Part shown: positions 37,501 to 48,067 of the stretch, one piece after another
Numbering within the stretch: position 1 is the stretch's first letter
Layout of the letters: every line of letters begins with the position of its first letter
From: Aspidiotus rigidus
Taxonomy: Eukaryota > Arthropoda > Insecta > Hemiptera > Diaspididae
Direction: 5' to 3'
Assembly (NCBI GenBank): GCA_035079385.1
Contig: JAVHKY010000003.1
Coordinates: 23,079,501-23,143,500 of the forward strand
Length of the DNA: 64,000 nt
Translations under genes and position numbers: made by a program
Notes under the pieces: model-generated
What the model was told of the DNA's origin: nothing
Databases searched by the model: none
Seen by the model: the letters and a program-made list of their open reading frames with translations, nothing else

Positions 37501-38571
37501 GACAGCAAATTGAAAGCAATCAAGCGCTTTATAGTAAAAATAAGCCTTTAGAAAAATCTCACGTGATTCAATGGGGCGGAGAAGGTCAAGTGAGATTTGG
37601 TGAATCTTTCCAAGGAGGACGGGTTGAGAATTTTTAGACGCAAACCCTTGAGCCTGAGCGTAGCTCTGGAAACCCCATAGACTGAGCTTAGCCCCAAATC
37701 TTTGAATGCGCAATATGATAAGAAAATAATAAGCATAATTCGGGGGAAGGAAAGGCACTGCGGTATGTTGCGGAGTGACCGCAGTCTACCGTATTGCGTT
37801 CCTCTACCCAATTATGCTCATTTTCTTATCATGTATCCTCGAATCAACAGTTTGTATACGTTTATGTATGGCCAAATCTCAGTCTATGCTACTTATAGCC
37901 TAAGTAGAGACCTAACTCGGTAGTCTTAGCGAGAGGCGTAGCCCTTTAACGTCCCCTTGACCTAAATCAGGATTTCCCTTGATGACGTCATCAGCTGAAC
38001 GAGTATTAGAATAATATGCTAATTCTAAGATCGGTTATATCCAACTCTTGATCTTCGCTAGTTGTGTTGTAACGTTCTTGATTTGAGTTTCTTGACTACG
38101 GAGGCATAATCTTCATTTTTTGCTAAAAAAGTTTCGAATTTTTCAATCTCAAATATTTTCTCCTATTTTGTGGCAACAGACAAATTCTTAACCTGTATAT
38201 ATGCAAAAGGTATTCCAAGGCTTGTATGGGGGAAAAAGATCCGTGACGTCATCAACATCCGTTACGTCATTAGTTTGTGACGTCATCAATATTCCTCTCT
38301 TTTTCTCTTTTGAACTAGCAGTTATTTGTGAGTACATACTAGCCCTAGGGAGGAGGGGAGAGGGAAGGTAACTCGGCCTCGCATAGTAGGCTTAGTTTAA
38401 AGTCTAATGAAGCTAGTTTTGACCCATTTTCCTACTTTACCTCATACGCTGTATGCTAAGACTGAAAAAATCGATCTCGGCCTCGCAGATTTTATCTGTG
38501 GAATGGGGAAAGACATTTAAAAAAAAATTGAACACAAAACTCTTCTTAAAATTTATCTCACAATACAAAAT
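34577..38571. other. Intergenic DNA
   Basis: No gene confidently identified in about 4 kb. A CpG-richer patch at about 36080-36480 contains a 96-codon plus-strand frame (36183-36473) without a known motif. A 147-codon minus-strand frame (37315-37758) also has no recognised domain. An imperfect hairpin at about 37718-37836 pairs ATGATAAGAAAATAATAAGC with its near-complement. TGACGTCA palindromes occur at 37983, 38244 and 38278, plus a TTACGTCA near 38262. Confidence 0.4.
38244..38285. promoter_or_regulatory. Cluster of CRE-type TGACGTCA palindromes
   Basis: Two perfect TGACGTCA octamers (38244-38251, 38278-38285) and a TTACGTCA variant between them lie within 42 bp; another TGACGTCA is at 37983. 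This octamer is the consensus for bZIP factors of the CREB/ATF type. The cluster is about 0.3 kb beyond the 3' end of the minus-strand gene ending at 38572. The same perfect and variant octamers recur in the tandem repeat at 63.6 kb, so this may be an old repeat rather than a regulatory site. Confidence 0.35.
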
Positions 38572-39196
38572 TTAACATTCCATCATACCTTCCAACGCCT
38601 TGGCTCTGAGTACATCACTTAATGGTAAGAAAATTCTGAACAGTTCTTCTCTATGTTTTTCGAATCTTGCGACATTAAACACAATTTTCTTCAGGATTTT
38701 GCGTTCAGATTCACTTAAACAATCTGAAAATAAGGAGAGAATATTAACACTTGTTCCTGAGTGCTTTTATTTGTGAATGTAAGTACTTACCATTGCCACC
38801 ACTATTGATGTAAACAATTAGATCATTTAGAAATTGTTTATGGTCTTTTTTCGCATCAGCTTCCGTAGAAGAATCGGATCCTGAGCTTGAATTCAAATTT
38901 TGATCAGTTGGACTTGCCGGATCAGTTGTATTGGACAAGCGATCCGGATGTTCATGACTGTTGAAAAAACATTTTTCAAGTTATTATAATCATTTAACAT
39001 CAAATTATCGTTAATTCAACACCTATGACAATCTGAACTTACTTTTTCCGTAGATACGACGCTAACGATAGTAAATTATACTTATGAATATCGATGCGTT
39101 CGAAGAAATTTGACAATATCTCCAAGAAAGTTCGGTACGGTAATACAATGGGTCGGATTGTGATTGGTTCCGTATTCGCTACATCACGTGGAGTAC
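38572..39196 (-). CDS. Intron-containing host gene, 3' exons, unknown function
   Basis: Three exons read coherently on the minus strand: 39196-39043, 38957-38791 and 38723-38572. Introns are 85 bp (donor GTAAGT after 39043, acceptor TTTTTTCAACAG) and 67 bp (donor GTAAGT after 38791, acceptor TTATTTTCAG). Exon 2 is 1 nt plus 55 codons plus 1 nt, and exon 3 is 2 nt plus 49 codons plus TAA, so the phases fit exactly. The protein has a folded-looking segment (PYRTFLEILSNFFERIDIHK), a Ser/Asp-rich linker (NLNSSSGSDSSTEADAKK) and a basic helical C-terminus (ESERKILKKIVFNVARF..HREELFRIFLPLSDVLR). There is no start codon in the first visible exon; its left border is placed at CCAG|GTACTCC and is uncertain. 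More 5' exons must lie upstream, possibly beyond the repeat at 39436. The family is not recognised. Confidence 0.65.
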
Positions 39197-39435
39197 CTGG
39201 ACATGTAGTAACAAAAATTTCACAATCGAAAAATGATGTGCGTTTTCACAAAGAAAAAAAAATAAAAGAACACAATTACAGACACGTCAAGTTTTATCTA
39301 GGCAGTGCGAATCGGCTCGTAATTTACAACGAAGATTCATTCTTCGTCTTATAGATTAAGCTTCTACGACCAAAATTACCTCCACGTTTGAAAAATTAAA
39401 CAAAAAATGTAACTTGGTCATATTGTAGTATTATT

Positions 39436-39835
39436 AAATTTTCTGGCATAGCCAAATAAATGAAAATCATGTTCCATGTCTTCTATATTTTATCAGTCAT
39501 CATGAAATATTTCAGTCTAGGCTTCTACTAGGTCAAGTGTTCCTGAGATATTATTCGTTTACCCCTTTACCTATCTTGGCGTCGTATAAGTCTTCTATGA
39601 GAAATACGAGGTAGCGCGAACTCGCTCCGCTCGTTCGCCCCCTGTCTCGCTGTTGTATTGGAATGGTATGTGACAATTCAAGTCTAGGGGACTTGGAAAA
39701 ATTTCGACTATCCAGCCTTTATTTATTTAATTATTCAATTATTTAATTATTTATTTATTTAATTATTTTATTATTTAATGATGTAATTATTTAATTATTT
39801 AATTATTCAATTATTTTATTATTTAATTATTCAAT

Positions 39836-39867
<32 letters not shown>

Positions 39868-40434
39868 TTCATCTATTTATTTATTTATTTATCTATTTAT
39901 TTATTTATTTATTCATTTATTTATTATTAATTCTTCTACTAGGTCAAGTGTTCGTGAGATATTATTCGTTTACCCTTTTACCTATCTTGGCGTCGTATAA
40001 GTCTTTTTTGAGAAATATGAGGTAGCGCGAACTCGCTCCGCTCGTTCGCCCCCTGTCTCGCTGTTGTATTGGAATGGTATGAGACAATTCAAGTCTAGGG
40101 GACGGGGAAAAATTTCGACTATCCAGCCATATATGATAGGAAGAGGGACTTGGAAAATTTTCTAATTATTAATTATATTAATTATTTAATTATTTATTTA
40201 TTTATTTATTTAATTATTTATTTATTTTATTATTTAATTATTTAATTATTTAATTATTAATTAATAATTAATTAATTAATTATTTATTATTATTACGCGG
40301 GGTGTACTCGCGAATTTCTGAATCACCCACGGGGTAGAGATTTCTCTTGACGGGGGGAGGGGGGGAGGGGGGTGTACTCGCGAGTTTCAAAATCGGGGTC
40401 CGGCGAGAGAAAAGACATGGAACATGTCAAAATG
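39436..40434 (+). repeat. Composite dispersed repeat, copy 1
   Basis: This ~1-kb block recurs in inverted orientation at 50869-52162. It starts AAATTTTCTGGCATAGCC and has internal 15-bp inverted ends CATGTTCCATGTCTT (39469) and AAGACATGGAACATG (40414). Between them lie two direct copies of a ~175-bp segment (39519-39690 and 39933-40105) containing AGCGCGAACTCGCTCCGCTC, ATTTA/AATTA microsatellite arrays (39717-39930 and 40160-40290), one copy of the 47-bp minisatellite motif (about 40110-40155), and a G-rich end with two near-identical GGGGTGTACTCGCGA segments. No coding capacity is apparent. It sits just upstream of the visible exons of the minus-strand gene. Confidence 0.85.
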
Positions 40435-40548
40435 TCAAAATTCGCCAGGTTGACGGTTGATGAGGACGGCTAAGTAAACCAGCGTCTTTCATTGACTTTC
40501 AGGAAACTCTAGTTTAGCGTAATAAAGCAAAGAATACTATTTATAATA

Positions 40549-40676
40549 GAGAGTTTTTGCACTGAGACGTTATCATGTTACGGTAACGTTAACACTAAAT
40601 TTTCTCATTGTGAGCAATGGGAAAATTTAACGTTAGCGTTACGTTATTTCAATAACGTTCGAATGCAAAAACTCTC
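40549..40676. mobile_element. 128-bp TA-flanked MITE
   Basis: Termini GAGAGTTTTTGCA and TGCAAAAACTCTC are perfect inverted repeats flanked by TA on each side (40547-40548 and 40677-40678). Most of the interior also folds on itself (ACGTTA and TAACGT stems, AAATTTTC with GAAAATTT), so the whole element is a hairpin. A TA duplication suggests a Tc1/mariner-type transposase acting in trans. No ORF. Confidence 0.78.
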
Positions 40677-41144
40677 TAATGACTTCCAATGGCTTATGGG
40701 ATATATATTCCCGTATGGTGTAACATCCAGGAGCGATACATGAAACTTTATTTTTTATCCAAGAATACATATAGTGGTCATATGAAATTGTTATTCGAAT
40801 TTGTTTCCCCTTCAATTATTGTTTATCGATGCATACTTTCTTGATGCATATCAATTAATTTTTCCGGACAGGGCACTTTGCGAAGCAAACAAAAAAGAAC
40901 CATGCGAAAAATAAGTTCTGCTGCAACCACGAACCCGCATTTCCTTACTTATTAAATGACATATTTTTTTAACGGCTTCGTTTCATTTACACTCTTACGT
41001 ATTTCCTGTAATGCTATCCTGTGATCGCCTTCAATGTGTTCGGAATACATTTTTTGTTTTTGTTGGAACACGTGTTCTATAACGTATTTTTCTCATTATG
41101 AATTTACAACGGAGGGCGTGAGTCCAGCGTTCATAATTCTAAAT

Positions 41145-41480
41145 TCAAGTGAAAAAATTTAAGAGAAAAAAAAAGTCAAGTTGAAAGAATGTAGACGACG
41201 GAACTAATCTGACGATATGTGAAAGAGTTCGTAAACTGTGACTTATAGTCGTAAGTCGTATGATTTCATCCTGTATGCCTTCTAATCTCAAGAGATACAA
41301 AATCGTCATTGGGAATTCTAGTTTCTTGTGTTGAACTTCATGTCGTACGTAAGACTGGACTTTCAACTTCAGGTACAAGCTTCTCTCGTTCTCACTGTGT
41401 AACTTGTTGTACATAGCCTTTCTAGTCATAGAAATAATATTTTCACGTAGCCCTTTTGTCCTGTGGCTCTCGGACTCCAT
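41145..41480 (-). CDS. Hypothetical open frame, 111 residues, low confidence
   Basis: An ATG-initiated minus-strand frame of ordinary composition through residue ~95 (LRENIISMTRKAMYNKLHSE, SLYLKLKVQSYVRHEVQHKK, LYLLRLEGIQDEIIRL), then a low-complexity F-rich end. No recognised domain, no evident splice sites and no link to the minus-strand gene at 38.6-39.2 kb could be shown. Confidence 0.25.
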   Translation of the reverse strand: MESESHRTKGLRENIISMTRKAMYNKLHSENERSLYLKLKVQSYVRHEVQHKKLEFPMTILYLLRLEGIQDEIIRLTTISHSLRTLSHIVRLVPSSTFFQLDFFFLLNFFT

Positions 41481-41656
41481 ATCCCTGTTATGACGAGTTT
41501 ACGAGAAACCGCAGACGCTGTCGTATTCAACGTTTAAAAATACCATTTTCTCATTATTGCGAGGCAGTAGTACCAGGTTACTTTATTACAGGAAACTTGT
41601 CTTCGATAAGACTACTGAACAGCATTTTATGAACATGAATTATTTAAGAAGTTTTT

Positions 41657-42245
41657 AGAAGTACTTTTCACGCTGAACACTATGTCGTTTACCATTTTTC
41701 GGTATCACATTGGAGTCTTGAGTAATTCGCGTTTGAAAATTCAAAAATCGCCGAAAATTGTACTTTCAAAATGCAATACCACAGTAAAAACAGAATACTG
41801 AGGTATGTTGAACCACATAAAAATGTAGTTTGAACCTTGCTCTGTAACATATTTACGATTTAGAATAATCGCACAATTCTTCTAGCAGATATGAACGATA
41901 TTATACAAGACTATTTTCAGCTTTGAACGCGGGGCAATGTACGTCCTCGCGTCGCGACGCAGAATCGCGTGTTTCCCCGCATTTGAAGCTGAAAATAATC
42001 TTGTACAATATCGTTCATGACTGCTCGAAGAATTGTGCGATTATTCTTGATCTTAAATATGTTATAGAGTAAGGTTCAAACTACATTTTTGTGCTGTAGA
42101 ATATACCGCATTATTCTGTTTCTGATAATATGGTATCGTGTTATAAAAGTACAGTTTTTGGCGATTTTTTGATTTTCAACTCGGAACTGCGATGTAATAG
42201 CGAAACACGGTCAACGGCAAAGTGTTCAGCGTGAAAAATACTTCT
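41657..42245. mobile_element. Foldback element, near-complete 590-bp palindrome
   Basis: The ends AGAAGT..TTTTCACGCTGAACAC (41657) and its complement (42222-42245) begin two arms of about 290 bp that pair along their length, by eye at 80-85 percent identity, with almost no spacer. The centre is a GC-rich knot around CGCGTCGCGACGC near 41955. There is no coding capacity. No clear target-site duplication was found; the flanks are TTTTT and GTTGAT. The arms' divergence suggests an old insertion. Confidence 0.82.
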
Positions 42246-42732
42246 GTTGATGAAAATTATATCGCGCTGACGAACAAAAATGACGTTAAAACGCCTGAAA
42301 AAAGAGGAAGGTTGTTCCGAAAGTTGTAAAATTTATAAAAAATGGTCTACGCTTGAAATGGTTTTCATTCCATGAGGTTGTACAAGCCTGCAATTACTGA
42401 AGAAAACAATGAGCCAACATGGTGGTCTCATTTTGATCACTGCAAAGTCTTCGAGTAGACGTCCTGTAACCGTGCGAAAGATACAACTACGTAATTATAA
42501 GAACTGCAGATGTTGGCTCCTTTATTCCTATGGTGCGTTACTGATTCGAAAATTGGTATATTAATCACTGACAAGCGCTGCCGTATTTAGTGTGACGAAA
42601 ATGCAGTCTAATAATATTTCTATTGAAAGAACAAAAATACCGAAAGACGAATGGATATTGAATTACCAATAGCGAACAAATGTTGACTAACAAGTGTACT
42701 ATTTTGTACATTGAGCCATGTACCTCGAAGAC

Positions 42733-42763
<31 letters not shown>

Positions 42764-43549
42764 GAAAAGAAAAGGGCACGGAATAGTGTACGTACAATAT
42801 AGAGAACGTTGAACGGCACTTGTTTCGAAAAAGTTCTACGACCCTCTAGAGATTGTGAACCACAGCTCTCTGCGTGTACCCTACTGAACGGAGCTATAAT
42901 ATGTATAATATGTAGCCTACTGCACATGGCGCCTCCCTTAGAGAAACGGTTTTCAAACAAACGCACATAATAACCTTTCAAAAATAAGCGCACGAAAAAG
43001 AAAAATAATATCCTATGCAACACAGCGCGTATAGATTACTAATCCGGGGTTCTCAAAATGTGACGTTCCCCTTTCGTTCGTATCGGAATGGTCACCAAGT
43101 TGAAACTTTTGTAAGCTATATAATATTATAATGCAATACGTAAACGGACACGTTTGCGTCGGAATTGAAAACTAGTTTAGAATTGATAATAAAATCGTTA
43201 GCATTCTTATTGAGCTTATATACGAATTAAAAATGATTTGAAATTACTAATCGCCTAGCAGTCTTCGTGTATTATAATAAGGTTTTTTTTTCTCTCCTTT
43301 TCTTTAAAGGTAAACAACAGTCGGGTCGTTCGGTTCGTAAATGATATATTATAGGTATTATGCAGAGCGATTTGTGGAAACGACGACTCGGTATTATTCG
43401 AAAAATTTGGTATCTGGTTCGTTCGTTAACCCTTGCACTCTTATTCATTTAGATAGCCAGATGCCACTTTTTCAAAATCTAATATGTAGTTTCAAAATAC
43501 AAAACAAGTCCGGTAAATGAAATTGCTTAAATTTATCTAACTATTAATT
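42246..43549. other. Intergenic DNA with an A28 run
   Basis: An uninterrupted run of 28 A occupies 42733-42760. It could be the tail of a retroposed sequence lying just upstream on the plus strand, but nothing upstream is recognisable. The 152-codon minus-strand frame 42565-43023 passes through this run (poly-F) and is not considered coding. Confidence 0.45.
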
Positions 43550-43703
43550 GTAACCGAGGATGAGAAAAGGGACCTTAGTGGGCAAAAAATCAATTTCCTA
43601 CTTATGATAGTTTTTTACATAATTTTTCACGCTCTTTCACATGGTGTAATCAGGAAAAATCAATTATTTGCCTACTAAGGTCCCTTTTCTCATCCTCGGT
43701 CAC
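43550..43703. mobile_element. Hairpin MITE related to the one at 2.4 kb
   Basis: The left arm (43550-43579) and right arm (43674-43703) are reverse complements over 30 bp with one mismatch. Termini GTAACC/GGTCAC are flanked by AATT on both sides, a 4-bp target duplication. The terminal motif TGACCGAGGATGAGAAAAGG matches that of the 2375-2518 element apart from three bases, whereas the interiors differ. Internal pairing (CAATTTCCT with AGGAAAAATCAATT, imperfect) extends the stem. Noncoding. Confidence 0.75.
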
Positions 43704-44275
43704 AATTTTGAGAAGAAGAAAAAAAAAATAAAAATGATAATAGAGAAGAGATTTGATTCTTTATGAATCGCAGCGCTGGCCTTAGACCCGGCAAAGTAGG
43801 ACACGCGCAAAACTTTTTTTTCACGTATGAGCCAAAGTGATGTCTTCACTTTTCATTGTATTGGACAGGGTGTTTCAAGGTACTCTACATCCAAGAGCAG
43901 ACGAAGTGGAGTTTCTTTTTTAAAAAAGCCTGCCCTTGCACCACTGCCCCAGGCCCTTCGTGGACGTCCTCGACGCCTCAAGTTCGCCTCGACCTGGCTA
44001 ACTTATCGAAATCGCCCAAGAAAACCCACGGGTTCTTGAACAGAGTCGAAGGGGATGCACGCAATGTGTTTTACAGGAAACAGGGGGACTTATGAAAATT
44101 TAGACTCTTGAGCTATTCTTGGCTTGAGAGACTTCCGATTTCAGAGCTATGTATTGGGCATGAGACTTGGAAAAGCTTCGAGTATTTTCTGAGAGAGGAG
44201 GGGAAGGGGGAGGGGAGATTGAAAAATTTTTCACCTCCAAACTGTATAGAACATGAAGTAGTCAACATTTTTCAA

Positions 44276-44335
44276 TCCCGCCTCCCATCGTAGATAGTTG
44301 GAGAGACGAAATTTCTCAAGTTCCCCTCCTACAAT
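44276..44335. repeat. Diverged single copy of the 47-bp minisatellite motif
   Basis: CTCCCATCGTAGATAGTTGG, then GAGACGAAATTTCTCAAG and TTCCCCTCCTAC follow the order of the unit in the 19.25-kb array with substitutions. A TTAGG run and a GGACGGTGGA-like segment lie within 250 bp, as they do near the main array. Confidence 0.55.
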
Positions 44336-44372
44336 AGAATTAATTCGGTTCTCCAAATTATGACCAAAGACA

Positions 44373-44465
44373 TCAAACGACGACATACTCAAAGGAGTAA
44401 AACTTTCTGTGGCTTTAATTAAATTACTCCGTCTGTTTTACTCCTTTGAGTATGTCGTCGTTTGA
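44373..44465. mobile_element. Perfect 31-bp-arm hairpin
   Basis: Bases 44373-44403 are the exact reverse complement of 44435-44465, with a 31-nt AT-rich centre. Perfect arms suggest recent origin or gene-conversion-like upkeep. The outer end is TCAAACGACGACATACTCAA. No target-site duplication is evident. It is inserted in, or flanked by, minisatellite-like TTCCCCTCCTAC copies on both sides. Confidence 0.7.
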
Positions 44466-44481
44466 GGTTCCCCTCCTACAG

Positions 44482-44496
44482 TTAGGTTAGGTTAGG
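44482..44496. repeat. Three TTAGG telomere-type units
   Basis: TTAGGTTAGGTTAGG followed by TTTT; a further GGGTTAGGTTG lies 20 bp on. Same association with the minisatellite motif as at 19.63 kb. Confidence 0.6.
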
Positions 44497-44689
44497 TTTT
44501 ATCCTCCCATCAAGTTGGGTTAGGTTGTCAGACGGCTGGAGGGCGGACGGTGGATATTTTGTGCGTTTTGTACGGAATAACCGCCGATAAATGTTGTTGA
44601 TAATCCACATCACAAACATCAATGCCATTATAGCTAATGATTTTCACTCCCACGACCTGTCCTCTACAGATGTATTTAAATTGGCTCCC

Positions 44690-45330
44690 AAGACTGGATT
44701 CGCCGCTCTATCGATGGTGAAGCTCCACTCTGTCGTCTAAGAAACTCGGCCTTCATATATTCTGCTGAACTATCTGCCATCTATTTCCGTTTTACTTACC
44801 TCGCTCTTTTCCCTTTGTTTCATAAATTCCTTCTCGCTTTTCTTTTTTCAAGATTTGCAAGATCTTCTCTACCTTCCATTGCCTTCTTCTGGGTTTTTGA
44901 TCATATCGGCCTCCCGGAACACGACGAGTGGACCTCGCTGCCAAGCAAGCTCTTCTCTTCTCAATTACTCGGTTTACGACTTAGAATCTTGTTACGTTCT
45001 CTAATCAACTCATCATGGTACAACCTTGGTCCCGTAAACCTTACAATAAACTTTGTTTGGTAAAAAAATCACCAATCTTTTAGTCCTCTGCAATTCTTGC
45101 CTCACGTCGCGTCACGAAGAAATCGTCCTGGCACGACTAAGAATTGGGCACACCTGCCTAAGCCAGTCCTTCCTTCTCCTTGGGCTCTCCCCTCCACCCT
45201 CGGTACTGCCATGCTGAGGTTCTTCTTATGTTTATGCCTCTTGAAGTCAGAAAATCATTTGCAGTATCCTCCTGAGCTTCTTCGGCCCTTGGAATCTTTT
45301 ACTCCGGTTCACATACTATTATAGAAATAT
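44690..45330 (+). pseudogene. Decayed RNase H-bearing LINE, 3' part
   Basis: One plus-strand frame reads SIDGEAPLCRLRNSAFIYSA, ELSAIYF, then FFWVFDHIGLPEHDEW. It parallels the RNase H domain of the LINE at 61.5-63.1 kb (SINGTITAKRLRNSASVFTA, ELGAIHY, FIWIPGYIGLPGHDEV). The middle, including the second catalytic Asp (LLTDSLSSL in the other copy), is lost. Further on, HEEIVLARLRIGHTCLSQS matches the C-terminal EEIILCRLRIGHTRLTHS block. Stops and frameshifts follow. It is nonfunctional and of the same family as the copies at 28.3, 49.9 and 61.5 kb. Confidence 0.75.
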
Positions 45331-45999
45331 ATTCAACACCAATACTTATTCTAGAGTCAATACCTTTCTGTAGTTGAACAGTTCGTAGTAAATAGAAAAA
45401 AGAAAAGTTGTCACCATCGCAGTCAGAAATGTAGACGTCACATAGCCAGTGAGCTACTCTAGTAATCGTTGTGGAAGGATTATAGGTTTGAAATTGAATT
45501 CTTTAAAAGATTCTTATGAGTGATGATTAGAAAACAATTCGATAGAATGGGAAAAGGTGCTAAGAAAAATCGAATCTCAAAACCAAGAACTAACTAACTA
45601 TGATTTCTCCTATGTAATGCTGATGTATGACTGGAATTAGTAACAACATATCATGGCAATGGAAAGAGTAACGTTTTCATTATTTGAAACTCGGATTTAC
45701 ATCGCGTAATTACCGCGTATGAGATTGGGATATATATCAAAAATGATTTTTATTCGCCGTGAAATCGAATGTAACTTCTGCATCTAACACATACGCGTCA
45801 TCTGCTGTATAATCATTGTATATGTAATTAGTTTTGGTTTGATGTACGACTTAAGGGAGCGCGATTTTCATTTCACTCTTTCCGATACTTTGGCCACCCC
45901 TTTTCTGAAGAATAATATAGCTCGTTTATGTGTTTTTTGAATTTCTCATTATTCCTCCGCTGAGCTTACTTTTACGAGTCAAGGCCCAAAGCACATTCA
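45331..45999. other. Intergenic DNA
   Basis: No gene or repeat recognised in this stretch. Confidence 0.4.
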
Positions 46000-46760
46000 T
46001 TGAATTTATACGTATTAAATGAAGGCGACGCCAGCGGTGGTGGTGTCATACGCTGCTGTAAGAGTGAACGTTACGGATCGTACGCGCACGTCACATGCAT
46101 TCAGATCGCAGCGTCGAGATATTGGTCGCTCACCACGACTGCTTCGCCAGGCTGTACGTGTATATGTAGTTCGTTAGTAATATCCACCACACTGTGCTCC
46201 TCTGGCAAGGAAGGATTCATCAGCAATTCGATGCTGACTAGTAGTAAGCTACTCGCTAACGTGTGTGACGTCATACTAATTTTTTATTTAATTCCGCGAG
46301 AGCTTCGGAAACCCCTGAAGTCGGCGACGCCGTTCGCTTAATTCCATTTGCCTTTTGTACGGTTGGGCTGGTTATTTATGCGATATGTCCGCGCCACGAA
46401 TTAAAAAAAAAAGAAAGGAATTGCGCTTGGTTTACGGCGTCGCGGAGTGGAGCTGATTTAAATATGTTAGATAGTGTGTGCGGATAGTGAGTTGGAAAAA
46501 TGAAGGTGGAATGGGCACGGAGTTCGTATATCTCTAGCGGCGACGATTATTCGGTGCGGAGAAAATCGATGAAATCATTTTCTGCGCGAATTAGCATCGA
46601 AATGCTTCTAGGATTATTGGCTTCGGTTGTCCCTTCTTTCTATACATACATACATGTATGATGCCGAATTTATGTACGATTTTTAGCCGTCGTCGATGCT
46701 GGTTGTGCTAGGGGAGTGGTTTGCCGAGGTAGTGTTGTCGTATCGATTTATATTTGGGAT
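46000..46760. promoter_or_regulatory. CpG- and GC-richer block, candidate promoter or 5' exon region
   Basis: Compared with its AT-rich surroundings this block has many CG dinucleotides (GGCGACGCC near 46023, CGGATCGTACGCGCACGTCA near 46074, GGCGACGATTATTCGGTGCG near 46539). Such patches in insect genomes often mark 5' exons or promoters. A short ORF with a plausible initiation context (AAAAATGA) starts at 46500. No TATA box or initiator could be assigned. Confidence 0.3.
46500..46664 (+). CDS. Possible first coding exon, 54-codon open frame
   Basis: ATG at 46500 opens a basic, serine-rich frame (KVEWARSSYISSGDDYSV, RRKSMKSFSARISIEMLLG) that ends at TGA 46662-46664. If it is a real first exon, splicing would occur before that stop, but no strong donor stands out. 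Plus-strand exons further on (55342, 60395, 60809) could belong to the same transcript; this is conjecture. Family unknown. Confidence 0.22.
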
Positions 46761-46764
46761 GGAG

Positions 46765-48060
46765 GAGCTTTCGATTTCAGAGAAACTGGAGTGGAAGTAA
46801 TTTGCAGTGCTCGTGATGAGTAAATGTTTATCTAGCCGCGAAAGAAGTTGTAAAAGTTCTGTAAAAAATACGTCGGTTTTAGTTCTCGAAGGTAGTGGGA
46901 CAAGTGTTCATTTCGTTGTCGGATTGGATTGTGAGAAAAATATTTTCAAAAAGTTTCCATCGTTTTTGATGTGGGCTTTCTCTACTCAACTGGGACGTTT
47001 ATCTTCATATTATTATGTTACAAATTTAACTATTACTCACGTTTTGACTTCCGTTCTGGTTCCTTCTCGTGGAATACTTTCTGTGTGTGACACATTGTGT
47101 TTTCGAGTTTCATAGGTGACGAATGTTCTGGACAGACTTCCGCATCCAGCTTGCCGACGGCCGGTAGATTTTCGGAATTAGTACAATTTTGACGTCAGCG
47201 TTGACGGTTTTCGTTTGTCCATTCAGCTATAAAATCGAAGTCCGTACATCCTTCTATTTTTTCCTGAAAATCACTTACTCTTCCATCTTTAGGTCTTCGT
47301 AGGTTCTCTATCTTGTACTCTCTTTAAGTGAATTCTTCATTTTTGCTCTCAATGTAACTTTTCGTCTCGCCCTTTTTGTCGGCGTATCTTCGATCTCTTT
47401 GGATAACTCATTGATGACGTCACCCCATATGTAGCAACATTTGAGTGGAATAATGAATTTTTTTATCGTTATCACTACAACTTGCAATTTTCTTAGCCTC
47501 GGTTTTTGACGAGCTTGATAACGAAATTTAATGGCAATCTTATCTCTAGATGCAATTATGTAAGGTACCCGCTCATAAAGATTCTCACATGTGTCATGTT
47601 TCAACAACGGTCATTGTCTGTAAAATGTGTTTAATTTGCATTGTTCTCTGTAAGGAAAATTTGAAGAAAAATGTCGGAAATCAAGTATCTCACGAAAGTC
47701 GAGTATCTTTGTTTCGCCAGTTGATATTCTCTACAGAGACCAGCGTGATACTTCTAAAGGTACCTCGATTCTTCATCTTACGTACTAGATGGGACAGGAA
47801 CAGTGACAGTGAATTTTTCTCTTTCAGTCAACACTAATTTATCATACTAGGGATAAAAGTTACTTGCAGTAAGTAAACTGTAACTAATCGCCATAACCGA
47901 GCATAGAATTTGTCGGAAATAAAAAGAAGGCTTCTTCCCCTCTTCATATCAGTTGGTCATAATTATGGAGTTCTAAACCTATGGACAGCTCTTGAGTCAC
48001 GTGAATGGTTTTCTTGGTCAAAAAATGAAGTACGGTTGGAGAATTTCAAGATCAATGATT
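46765..48060. other. Intergenic DNA
   Basis: No gene firmly recognised. A basic 99-codon minus-strand frame (47308-47607; segment EIEDTPTKRARRKVTLRAK) has protein-like composition but no known motif or splice support. TGACGTCA-type sites occur near 47191 and 47414. Confidence 0.35.
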
Positions 48061-48067
48061 CAGAACG

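Noticed and set aside
37315..37758. 147-codon minus-strand frame
   Set aside because: No recognisable domain, F/L/Y-rich without pattern; compatible with a chance ORF in AT-rich DNA.
39600..39650. Palindromic GCGAACTCGCTCCGCTCGTT considered as a regulatory operator
   Set aside because: It recurs within every unit of the composite repeat and has no gene context.
39717..40290. Long ATTT/AATTA arrays considered as an origin or matrix-attachment site
   Set aside because: They are part of a dispersed repeat present twice; simple-sequence expansion is sufficient.
42565..43023. 152-codon minus-strand frame
   Set aside because: It traverses an A28 homopolymer giving poly-F and has no motif or splice support.
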